From JAOUEA01 sp041287635 (GTDB taxonomy: Bacteria; Actinomycetota; UBA4738; HRBIN12): a stretch of DNA of 12,167 nt. Positions 1 to 6,669 of this stretch are shown here, piece after piece; the stretch's first letter is position 1; each line of letters opens with the position of its first letter. The DNA is taken from NCBI GenBank assembly GCA_041287635.1, contig JBGGNG010000154.1, positions 1-12,167 of the forward strand, given 5' to 3'. The position numbers were made by a program, and so were the translations under genes. The notes below the pieces were generated by a model. The model had not been told where the DNA came from, did not search any database, and saw only the letters and a program-made list of their open reading frames with translations.

Positions 1-1
1 G

Positions 2-166
2 ACGCTCGGCGAGCGGAGCTTCGTCGCGTTCGTGCTCTCGCCGAAGGTCACGATGGAGCCCGGTGCTCGGGTGCTCTGCTCGACCACGCAGGCGCTGGCC
101 CTCGGAACGGTCATCGGGGCGGCGATCCTCGGGGCCGCGAGGCTGCTCCGACGACCGAGTCCGTGA
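2..166 (+). CDS. C-terminal fragment of an unrecognised membrane-anchored protein (5' end outside window)
   Basis: An open frame enters from the left edge and stops at TGA 164-166, giving the last 54 residues. It reads as a real C-terminus: a mixed polar segment (GERSFVAFVLSPKV), then a hydrophobic stretch rich in Ala, Leu, Ile and Gly (about residues 31-49 of the fragment), then a short basic tail (RLLRRPSP). This is a typical single C-terminal membrane anchor with a positive cytoplasmic end. The bulk of the protein lies outside the window, so no family can be named. It converges on the leftward gene that ends at 186, with a hairpin between them. The other two frames lack this anchor-like pattern. 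Confidence 0.55.
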   Translation, partial: TLGERSFVAFVLSPKVTMEPGARVLCSTTQALALGTVIGAAILGAARLLRRPSP

Positions 167-170
167 CGCC

Positions 171-189
171 CTAGTCCGTAACGGACTAG
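171..189. terminator. Hairpin between convergent genes, candidate bidirectional terminator
   Basis: A perfect inverted repeat: CTAGTCCGT (171-179) and ACGGACTAG (181-189) around a single central A. It starts 4 bases after the stop of the rightward gene, and its right arm contains the stop codon of the leftward gene (CTA at 186-188). No T-run follows on either strand, so this would be a T-less hairpin of the kind often seen in actinobacteria. Bases 158-163 (AGTCCG) and 151-155 (ACGAC) could also pair with 182-187 and 189-193, giving an alternative, longer fold. Confidence 0.55.
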
Positions 190-1268
190 TCGTCGGACGT
201 GGCCGGGTACGTCTCGGTCGCGCCCGCCGGCTCGAGGTCCGAGGGACCTCGGTCGGCGGCCGCATCCGGGACCTGGCCCGGGCGAGGAGCCGGCGCGGAC
301 GGCCGCACCACCGTGCCCGCGCGATGCCTCCCCCGGGCCGATCGCGCGCTTCTCGCGCGCCAGACGGCGACCGTGGCCGCGCCGAGTCCGAACACCGAAC
401 CGAGCAACCAGACGGCCACGTTCAGGAAGGGCACGAGCCCAACGGCGGCCGCGATGCCCCACCCTGCGAACAACGCGGCCGCCCGGCCCCGCGGCTCCTT
501 CACGAGCAGGCGGCCCGCGGCCCAGGCGGCGAGGGAGAAGCCCATCAGCGCGATGAGCGCGAAGCCGAGCAGGAGGGCCAGCCCGAAGGGCAACGCGAGG
601 ATCGACGCGGTGGTGCCGAGGGCGACCAGCGGCAGGCCCAGCGCGAGCAGGAGCCCCCACCCGAACGACGCGAAGGGAGCGGTGCGGGCGGCGGTCGCGA
701 CGCGATCGAGCCCGCGGGGAGCCACGGCGAGGAACAGGAGCATCATCCCCAGGGTCGAGACGGCGACCGCGATCGCGCCCAGCAGGGCGCCGAGAGCGGC
801 GAGCGGCCCTCGGGGCGTGAACGAGACGTCGTCCCGGACGTTCCCTCCGACGCGGGCGCCCGGGTCGACCCGCACGCTCTGACCGCCGAGCACGTCGCCA
901 GCGACGAACGCCGTGGCCGCGAGCCGGATCGGACCGTTCATCGCCACGACCGTGCCGCTCACCTGGCCCGAGATCACGACCGGGCCGTCGAGCACGACGA
1001 CGTCACCCGCAGCGACCCCCGCCACGAGGGCCCGGCCGTGGAACACGACCACCTGTCCGACCGTACGGCCGCGGGGCACCGCGAGCGTGCCCGAGAGCAT
1101 CACCTGGTCTTCGGTGACCGCCGTCTCGGCGCCGGGCCGGGGGGTGGGCGCGGGCGAGGCCGCCGAGGGCGAAGCTCCGGAAGGGGACTGGGCCCAGGCC
1201 GCGCCGGACGCTCCGCCGACGAGGAGTGCTGCGAGCACCACGACGCGAAGGGAAGGGCGGCAACGCAT
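186..1268 (-). CDS. Exported/membrane protein with bactofilin-like repeat domain and multiple membrane helices
   Basis: The product is 360 residues from ATG 1268. Residues 1-26 form a Sec-type signal (RPSLR, then VVVLAALLVGGASGAAWA, with cleavage plausible after AWA). Residues 27-48 are a Pro/Ala/Ser linker. Residues about 52-147 are short beta-strand repeats with Val/Gly periodicity (for example GDVVVLDGPVVISGQVSG), as in bactofilin or polymer-forming beta-helix domains. Residues about 155-303 contain roughly five hydrophobic helices, including GWGLLLALGLPLVALGTT and GIAAAVGLVPFLNVAVWLLG. A charged tail of about 55 residues follows, basic then acidic. With a cleaved signal, the beta domain would sit outside the membrane. 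The ATG at 1268 is preferred over ATG 1277 because a TAGGAT box lies 7 bases upstream, fitting a leaderless start. It is divergent from lhr and convergent with the left-edge gene. The bactofilin likeness is judged by eye; the function is unknown. Confidence 0.8.
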   Translation of the reverse strand: MRCRPSLRVVVLAALLVGGASGAAWAQSPSGASPSAASPAPTPRPGAETAVTEDQVMLSGTLAVPRGRTVGQVVVFHGRALVAGVAAGDVVVLDGPVVISGQVSGTVVAMNGPIRLAATAFVAGDVLGGQSVRVDPGARVGGNVRDDVSFTPRGPLAALGALLGAIAVAVSTLGMMLLFLAVAPRGLDRVATAARTAPFASFGWGLLLALGLPLVALGTTASILALPFGLALLLGFALIALMGFSLAAWAAGRLLVKEPRGRAAALFAGWGIAAAVGLVPFLNVAVWLLGSVFGLGAATVAVWRARSARSARGRHRAGTVVRPSAPAPRPGQVPDAAADRGPSDLEPAGATETYPATSDD

Positions 1269-1275
1269 GGCCCGC

Positions 1276-1281
1276 ATCCTA
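1276..1281 (-). promoter_or_regulatory. -10 box for the bactofilin-like gene, leaderless arrangement
   Basis: On the minus strand the sequence is TAGGAT, matching TANNNT, with 7 bases between it and ATG 1268. Transcription would begin at or next to the start codon. This supports choosing 1268 over the ATG at 1277, which overlaps the box. I see no convincing -35. Confidence 0.5.
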
Positions 1282-1304
1282 CCGTCGGGTCCGGTGAGCA
1301 CGGT

Positions 1305-1337
1305 CATCACGTGTCGCAGGTTCGGGGTAGCGTGATG
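1305..1337. promoter_or_regulatory. Inverted repeat spanning the lhr promoter, possible operator
   Basis: Perfect 7-base arms, CATCACG (1305-1311) and CGTGATG (1331-1337), are separated by 19 bases. If transcription starts near 1340, the arms lie at about -35 and over the end of the -10 box. This is where a dimeric regulator could act, but a chance occurrence cannot be excluded. Confidence 0.3.
1311..1333 (+). promoter_or_regulatory. lhr promoter resembling the PafBC (RecA-NDp) DNA-damage promoter
   Basis: The -10 box TAGCGT (1328-1333) fits TANNNT and lies 6 bases before the GTG start at 1340, so the transcript is probably leaderless. Exactly 8 bases upstream of the -10 is GTGTCGCAG (1311-1319). 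The known mycobacterial PafBC-dependent promoter is TTGTCRGTG-N8-TANNNT. This site keeps the TGTCR core, the final G and the N8 spacing (6 of 9 positions), and misses the first T and the GT before the last G. The other promoters in the window have no TGTC at this place. Confidence 0.45.
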
Positions 1338-1339
1338 TT

Positions 1340-4300
1340 GTGGGTGACGCACCCTTCTCCCCCGCCGTCCGAGCCTGGTTCGAGGCCTCGTTCGACGCGC
1401 CCACGCCCGCCCAGTCCGGTGGGTGGCGGGCGATCGCGAACGGCGACCACACGCTCGTGCTCGCGCCGACCGGGTCGGGGAAGACGCTCGCCGCGTTCCT
1501 CTGGGCGATCGATCGCCTCGCGACCGATCTGCCACCGGCCGATCCCAAGGCTCGCACGCGGGTGGTGTACATCTCGCCGCTCCGAGCGCTCGCGGTCGAC
1601 GTGGAGAAGAACCTTCGGGCACCGCTGGCGGGCGTCCGGCACGCCGCCGAACGCGCCGAGGCCGACCTCGCGCACGAGCCGGTGGCCGGAGTGCGCACGG
1701 GCGACACACCGGCCCGGGAACGCCGGCAGCTGCTCTCGCACCCGCCAGACATCCTGATCACGACGCCCGAGTCGCTCTACCTCATGCTCACTTCGTCGGC
1801 CCGCGAGACGCTCCGCGGCGTGAACACGGTGATCGTCGACGAGATCCACGCCCTCGCCGGCTCGAAGCGAGGGGCACATCTCGCGCTGTCGCTCGAGCGG
1901 CTCGAGGCGTTGGCCGACGAGCCGCCCCAGCGCATCGGATTGTCGGCCACCCAACGCCCGCTCGAGACGATCGCGCGCTTCCTCGGCGGGTACGAGAGCG
2001 GCGGCTCGCCGAGGCCAGTCTCGATCGTCGACGCCGGTCACCGCAAGCCGATGGAGCTCGAGGTGGTGGTGCCGATCGAGGACATGGCCTCGATCGGCCA
2101 GCCCATCGACCTTCCCGGCAACGGACCGGCGGCCGCCGGTCCGGCTCGCGCATCGATCTGGCCGGCTGTCCACCCCCGTCTGCTGGAGCTGATCCGCGCG
2201 CATCGGTCGACGATCGTGTTCGTGAACGGCAGGCGTCTCGCCGAGCGCCTGGCCGCGCAGCTCAATGAGCTCGCCGAAGAAGACCTCGTGCGCACCCACC
2301 ACGGCTCGATCGCACGCGAGCAGCGCCTCGAGGTGGAGGACGCCCTGAAGTCCGGGAGGCTCAAGGCGATCGTCGCGACGAGCAGCCTCGAGCTGGGCAT
2401 CGACATGGGGGCGGTCGACCTCGTGGTGCAGGTCGAGTCGCCCGGATCGGTCGCGAGCGGCCTGCAGCGCATCGGCCGGGCGGGCCATCGGGTCGGCGAG
2501 CCCAGCCGGGGGAAGATCTTCCCGAAGTTCAGGGGCGACCTGCTCGAGGCGAGCGTGGTGGCCGAGCGCATGCTCTCGGGCGCGATCGAGGAGACCCGTG
2601 TGCCGCGCGACCCGCTCGACGTGCTCGCGCAGCAGCTCGTGGCCATGTGCGCGGTCGACGAGTGGCGCGTCGACGAGCTCTTCGCCGCGGTGCGCCGGGC
2701 GGCGAACTTCTCCGAGCTCTCCCGCGAGGTCTTCCTCGCGGTGCTCGACCTGCTGGCGGGACGCTATCCGAGCGACGGGTTCGCCGAGCTGCGGCCCCGG
2801 CTGGTCTGGGACCGGCAGGCCGACGTCGTGCGGGCCCGCGACGGCGCCGGGCGGCTCGCGATCACGAGCGGGGGCACGATCCCCGACCGCGGGCTCTTCG
2901 GCGTGTTCCTCGCCGACGGCACGCGCGTCGGCGAGCTCGACGAGGAGATGGTTTACGAGTCGCGCCGGGGCGAGGTCTTCCTGCTGGGAGCGTCGAGCTG
3001 GCGCATCGACGACATCACGAGGGACCGCGTCGTCGTCTCTCCCGCTCCCGGTGAGCCGGGGAAGATGCCGTTCTGGCACGGCGACAAGCCCGGGCGTCCG
3101 ATCGAGCTCGGGCGGGCGATCGGCGCGTTCACGCGGGAGCTGCGAGGGAAGCGTCGCGACGCCGCGCTCGCCCGCCTGCACGGCGAGGGCGGGCTCGATG
3201 CCTGGGCCGCCGACAACCTGGTCGCCTACCTCGAGGAACAGGTCGAGGCCACGGGCGCGGTGCCCGACGACCGAACGATCGTCGTCGAGCGTTTCCGCGA
3301 CGAGATCGGCGACTGGCGCGTCTGCGTGCTTTCGCCGTTCGGCAACCAGGTGCACGCGCCGTGGGGGCTCGCGATCGAGGCACGGCTCGAGCACCGCTTC
3401 GGGCCCGGCTCGCAGGTCCTGTGGGGCGACGACGGCATCGTCATCAGGCTTCCGGAGGCGATCGACCGCATCCCGCTCGACGATCTGCTCTTCGAGCCCG
3501 AGCGCGTCGAGCAGGCGGTCGTCGAGGCGCTCCCCGGCACCGCCATGTTCGCGAGCGCGTTCCGCGAGGCGAGCGCCCGCGCATTGCTGTTGCCGCGTCT
3601 GCGGCCCGGCAAGCGCACGCCGCTGTGGCAACAGCGACAGCGAAGCGCCGACCTGCTGGTGGAAGCCGCGAAGCACCCGACGTTCCCGATGCTGCTCGAA
3701 GCGACACGCGAGTGCGTGCGCGACGTCTTCGACGTGCCGGCCCTGCAGGAGGTCATGGGCGACCTTCGATCGCGTCGAACGAGGCTCGTGGCGGTCGACA
3801 CCGAGCGGGCCTCGCCGTTCTCACAGTCGTTGCTGTACCGCTGGATCGCGGTCTTCATGTACGAGGGTGACGCCCCGTTGGCCGAGCGGCGGGCGGCGGC
3901 GCTGGCGCTCGACCGTGATCTGCTGCGCGAGCTGCTCGGGTCCGAAGAGCTGCGGGACCTGCTCGACGCTCGGGTGATCGACGAGGTCGAGCTCGAGCTG
4001 CAGCGGCTGGCCGACGGCCGGCGCGCGCGGGGGGCCGACGGGGTGCACGACCTGCTCCGGACCCTGGGACCCCTCGATCACGACGAGATCGCCGTGCGCG
4101 CCGAGGGCGCCGCCTCCGACTGGGTGCAGACGCTGGTCGACGACGGACGAGCGATCCGGGTGCGGGTCGCCGGTGAGGCGCGCATCGCGGCGGTCGAGGA
4201 CGCCGCCCGGCTGCGTGACGCGCTCGGCGTGTCGCTGCCTCGCGGGCTGCCGGCGGTGTTCACCGAGCCCGTCGAGCGGCCGTTGCACGGACTGGTCGCG

Positions 4301-5767
4301 CGCCACGCGCGCACGTACGGCCCGTTCCGCGCGGTCGGCGTCGCGTCGCGGTTCGGCGTGGCGCTCGATCGCGTCGAAGCGGCGCTCGCGGATCTCGAAG
4401 CCGACGGCTCGCTCATCCAGGGCGGGTTCACGCCCGGCGGGGTCGAGCTCGAGTGGTGCCACCCGGACGTGCTTCGACGGGTGCGCCAGCGTTCCCTCTC
4501 CGCGCTCCGTCGCGAGGTCGAGCCCGTCGAGGGGGCGGCCTTCGCCAGGTTCCTGCCCGCGTGGCAGGGCGCCGACCGCGCGAGCGGCGCGTCGGACGCC
4601 CTCATCGAGGCGATCGGGCACCTGCAGGGCTCGGCCATCCCCGCCTCGATCCTCGAGACCGACGTGCTGCCGGCACGGGTTCGCGGATACCGGCCCGCCG
4701 ATCTCGACGCCCTCGCCGCGGGTGGCGACCTCGTCTGGATGGGGGCGGGCAGTCTGGGAGCCGACGACGGCCGGGTGGTGCTGTGCTTCCGCGAGCAGGT
4801 CCGGGCCCTGCTGGCGGAGCGGCACGCACCCGGGGGCGAGGGACCCGAGGGCACGCTGCATGACGCGATCCGCGCGCACCTGGCCGAGCGAGGCGCGTCG
4901 TTCTGGCCCGATATCGTCACGGCCGCGGGCACGGCCGACGAGCGAGTGCTGCTGGGCGCGCTGTGGGATCTCGCATGGGCCGGCGAGGTCACGAACGACA
5001 CGTTCGCCCCGCTGCGCGCGGTCGTGCGCGGCGGCTCCTCGAGGGTCCGAGCTCGGCAGACGGGGCGCAAGCCGCGACCGGGGGGGCTCCGACGAGCCGG
5101 CCCTCCCGCCGGCGCCGGTCGGTGGTCGCTCACCGCCTCGCTCGTCGAGCCTGCGGCGTCGCCCACCGAGGCGGCGCACGCCCGCGCGCTCCAGCTGCTC
5201 GATCGCCACGGGGTTGTCACTCGGGAGGCGACGCTCGCCGAAGGGGTCCCGGGCGGCTACGCGGGCGTCTACGCCGTGCTGCGGGCGATGGAGGAGGCCG
5301 GCACCGTCCGCCGTGGCTATTTCATCGCCGGTCTCGGAGCGGCGCAGTTCGCGATGCCGGGCGCGGTCGACCGGCTCCGCGCGGCGCGGGCGGCGTCGCA
5401 GGACGGCGAGGGAACCGATGGCGCCGCCCTCGTGCTCGCCGCCGCCGATCCCGCACAGCCGTATGGCGCCGCCCTCCCCTGGCCGGATGGCCCCGGACGA
5501 CCCTCGCGCGCCGCCGGCGCGTACGTCGTGCTCGTCGACGGCGCCCTGGCGGCTTTCCTCGAACGCGGAGCCCGGTCGCTCTCCACGTTCGACCTCGACG
5601 CGTCGGCCTGGGCCGATGCCATCGCCTCCCTCGTCAAGGACGGGCGGCTCCGGCGCATCGAGCTCGTTCGCATCGACGGCGAGCCCTCGGGGGCCTCACC
5701 ACACGCCGAGCGTCTGCGCGAGGCCGGGTTCGTCGAGGGATATCGCGGGCTCGTGCTCCGAGGCTGA
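1340..5767 (+). CDS. lhr: Lhr family ATP-dependent DNA helicase (full length, with C-terminal extension)
   Basis: A superfamily 2 DNA helicase of 1475 residues, close to mycobacterial Lhr (about 1500). Family members translocate 3'-to-5' on single-stranded DNA and unwind duplexes, with a preference for RNA:DNA hybrids. Visible motifs: Q-motif-like PTPAQ (21-25), Walker A APTGSGKT (42-49), Walker B DEIH (167-170), motif III SAT (202-204), motif V SSLELGIDMG and motif VI QRIGRAGHR (376-384). A winged-helix region follows (about 425-500), then the DEAD/H-associated Lhr core (about 590-800). The long C-terminal half has winged-helix-like segments, as in full-length Lhr rather than the core alone. 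All motifs are intact and no frameshift is seen. The GTG start lies 6 bases after a TAGCGT box. The gene for a Nei-type glycosylase begins 12 bases after the stop; lhr and nei are also neighbours in M. tuberculosis (Rv3296-Rv3297). This context and the promoter point to DNA-damage repair. Confidence 0.97.
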   Translation: MGDAPFSPAVRAWFEASFDAPTPAQSGGWRAIANGDHTLVLAPTGSGKTLAAFLWAIDRLATDLPPADPKARTRVVYISPLRALAVDVEKNLRAPLAGVRHAAERAEADLAHEPVAGVRTGDTPARERRQLLSHPPDILITTPESLYLMLTSSARETLRGVNTVIVDEIHALAGSKRGAHLALSLERLEALADEPPQRIGLSATQRPLETIARFLGGYESGGSPRPVSIVDAGHRKPMELEVVVPIEDMASIGQPIDLPGNGPAAAGPARASIWPAVHPRLLELIRAHRSTIVFVNGRRLAERLAAQLNELAEEDLVRTHHGSIAREQRLEVEDALKSGRLKAIVATSSLELGIDMGAVDLVVQVESPGSVASGLQRIGRAGHRVGEPSRGKIFPKFRGDLLEASVVAERMLSGAIEETRVPRDPLDVLAQQLVAMCAVDEWRVDELFAAVRRAANFSELSREVFLAVLDLLAGRYPSDGFAELRPRLVWDRQADVVRARDGAGRLAITSGGTIPDRGLFGVFLADGTRVGELDEEMVYESRRGEVFLLGASSWRIDDITRDRVVVSPAPGEPGKMPFWHGDKPGRPIELGRAIGAFTRELRGKRRDAALARLHGEGGLDAWAADNLVAYLEEQVEATGAVPDDRTIVVERFRDEIGDWRVCVLSPFGNQVHAPWGLAIEARLEHRFGPGSQVLWGDDGIVIRLPEAIDRIPLDDLLFEPERVEQAVVEALPGTAMFASAFREASARALLLPRLRPGKRTPLWQQRQRSADLLVEAAKHPTFPMLLEATRECVRDVFDVPALQEVMGDLRSRRTRLVAVDTERASPFSQSLLYRWIAVFMYEGDAPLAERRAAALALDRDLLRELLGSEELRDLLDARVIDEVELELQRLADGRRARGADGVHDLLRTLGPLDHDEIAVRAEGAASDWVQTLVDDGRAIRVRVAGEARIAAVEDAARLRDALGVSLPRGLPAVFTEPVERPLHGLVARHARTYGPFRAVGVASRFGVALDRVEAALADLEADGSLIQGGFTPGGVELEWCHPDVLRRVRQRSLSALRREVEPVEGAAFARFLPAWQGADRASGASDALIEAIGHLQGSAIPASILETDVLPARVRGYRPADLDALAAGGDLVWMGAGSLGADDGRVVLCFREQVRALLAERHAPGGEGPEGTLHDAIRAHLAERGASFWPDIVTAAGTADERVLLGALWDLAWAGEVTNDTFAPLRAVVRGGSSRVRARQTGRKPRPGGLRRAGPPAGAGRWSLTASLVEPAASPTEAAHARALQLLDRHGVVTREATLAEGVPGGYAGVYAVLRAMEEAGTVRRGYFIAGLGAAQFAMPGAVDRLRAARAASQDGEGTDGAALVLAAADPAQPYGAALPWPDGPGRPSRAAGAYVVLVDGALAAFLERGARSLSTFDLDASAWADAIASLVKDGRLRRIELVRIDGEPSGASPHAERLREAGFVEGYRGLVLRG

Positions 5768-5779
5768 GACGGGATCCGG

Positions 5780-6589
5780 GTGCCCGAGGGCGACACGATC
5801 CATCGCACCGCGGGCGTGTTGGCTCGGGCGATCCAGGGCGCGACGATCACTCGGTTCGAGCTGCCTCGACGGCGGTCGCCGAGCGGCGGCGGCGCGAGTG
5901 CAGCGGGAGGCGCCGCGCGCGCGCCGCAGCCTGGCGAACGCGTTGAGGAAGTCGAGGCGCGCGGCAAGCATCTGCTGGTGCGATGCTCCAGCGGGCTCAC
6001 CCTGCACACGCACCTGCGCATGACCGGGTCGTGGCAGGTCTACGAGCACGGAGAGCGATGGCGGCGGCCACGGGGCGCGATGGTGGCCCGGATCGTCACT
6101 CCGTCCATTCAAGCGGTGTGCTTCTCGGCGCCGGTCGTCGAAGTGCTGCGTGACGCGGAGCTCCGTCGTCATCGGGTGCTCGGCATGCTCGGACCGGACC
6201 TCTGCTCGGCCGACGCCGACCTCGAGGAAGCGCTGCGCAGGATGAGCGCGATCGACCCCGCCACGCAGGTCGGCGTGGCGTTGCTCGATCAGACCGTGGC
6301 GGCCGGCATCGGGAACGTCTACCGATCGGAGGTGGCGTGGGCCTGCCGCGTCGATCCGTTCCGCCGCGTCGGCGACGTCGCCGTCGGCAAGCGGCGCGAT
6401 CTCTACGCCACAGCGAGGCGGCTGCTCCGCGCGAACCTCGACACGCATCGTCGCACGACGGTGCCGGGCGGGCTCGCCGTGTACGCCCGGGCGGGTCGGC
6501 CGTGCCCGCGGTGCGCGGGCACGGTCGTCGCGCGACGCCAGGGCGAGCACGCGCGCAGCGTCTGGTGGTGTGCGGCCTGCCAGCGCTGA
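5780..6589 (+). CDS. nei: Nei-type (Fpg/Nei family) DNA glycosylase/AP lyase
   Basis: A base-excision repair glycosylase of 269 residues, the usual family length. It should remove oxidised bases (mainly pyrimidines if Nei-like) and cut the abasic site by beta,delta-elimination. The N-terminus MPEGDTIHR carries the catalytic Pro2 and Glu3. MPEGDT is the Nei type, unlike the MPELPE of Fpg. Also visible are the catalytic-type Lys63 in RGKHLL, followed by HLRMTGSW, the helix-two-turn-helix LLDQTVAAGIGNVYRSEV (about 168-185, with Asn179) and a C-terminal zinc finger (Cys242, Cys245, Cys264, Cys267) containing the loop Arg in HARSVWW. The GTG start is fixed by the need to expose Pro2 and lies 12 bases after the lhr stop, so co-transcription with lhr is very likely. 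The exact subgroup (Nei1 or Nei2) is not settled; the lhr linkage favours the Rv3297 type. Confidence 0.95.
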   Translation: MPEGDTIHRTAGVLARAIQGATITRFELPRRRSPSGGGASAAGGAARAPQPGERVEEVEARGKHLLVRCSSGLTLHTHLRMTGSWQVYEHGERWRRPRGAMVARIVTPSIQAVCFSAPVVEVLRDAELRRHRVLGMLGPDLCSADADLEEALRRMSAIDPATQVGVALLDQTVAAGIGNVYRSEVAWACRVDPFRRVGDVAVGKRRDLYATARRLLRANLDTHRRTTVPGGLAVYARAGRPCPRCAGTVVARRQGEHARSVWWCAACQR

Positions 6590-6594
6590 CGCCC

Positions 6595-6654
6595 CGATCC
6601 GACCGCCCTCGGGACGGCGCGGCGACCGGCCGTGGCTCGGATCGCACGAGGGCG
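6595..6654. repeat. Two crossing inverted repeats between nei and the GGT gene
   Basis: Two perfect 8-base inverted repeats are interleaved. CGATCCGA (6595-6602) pairs with TCGGATCG (6637-6644). CGCCCTCG (6604-6611) pairs with CGAGGGCG (6647-6654). Because the order is A-B-A'-B', the stems cross: they are either alternative hairpins or a strained pseudoknot, since only 1 and 2 bases link neighbouring arms. The element fills the 80-base gap after nei and ends 3 bases before the GGT -10 box. It could be a terminator for lhr-nei, an operator for the next gene, or both. Confidence 0.4.
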
Positions 6655-6657
6655 TGG

Positions 6658-6663
6658 CAGACT
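6658..6663 (+). promoter_or_regulatory. -10-like box for the GGT gene, leaderless arrangement
   Basis: CAGACT differs from TANNNT only in the first base and lies 6 bases before ATG 6670. This is the same spacing as at lhr and the MOSC gene. I see no Shine-Dalgarno sequence before this ATG, which also fits a leaderless transcript. Confidence 0.4.
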
Positions 6664-6669
6664 GCGCCC

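Noticed and set aside
63..1757. Plus-strand open frame of 564 codons over the bactofilin-like gene and start of lhr
   Set aside because: The translation is low-complexity Arg/Gly/Glu/His sequence. The minus-strand frame here has a signal peptide and membrane helices, and lhr motifs occupy a different frame.
1307..3676. Long open frame on the minus strand (about 789 codons) opposite lhr
   Set aside because: It lies wholly antisense to the motif-rich Lhr helicase. Its translation is rich in Arg, Asp and His with no domain, as expected for a GC-rich shadow frame.
4173..6023. Plus-strand frame of 616 codons overlapping the end of lhr and start of nei
   Set aside because: An Arg/Ser-rich out-of-frame translation. 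The Lhr C-terminal region and Nei N-terminus are clearly in the other frames.
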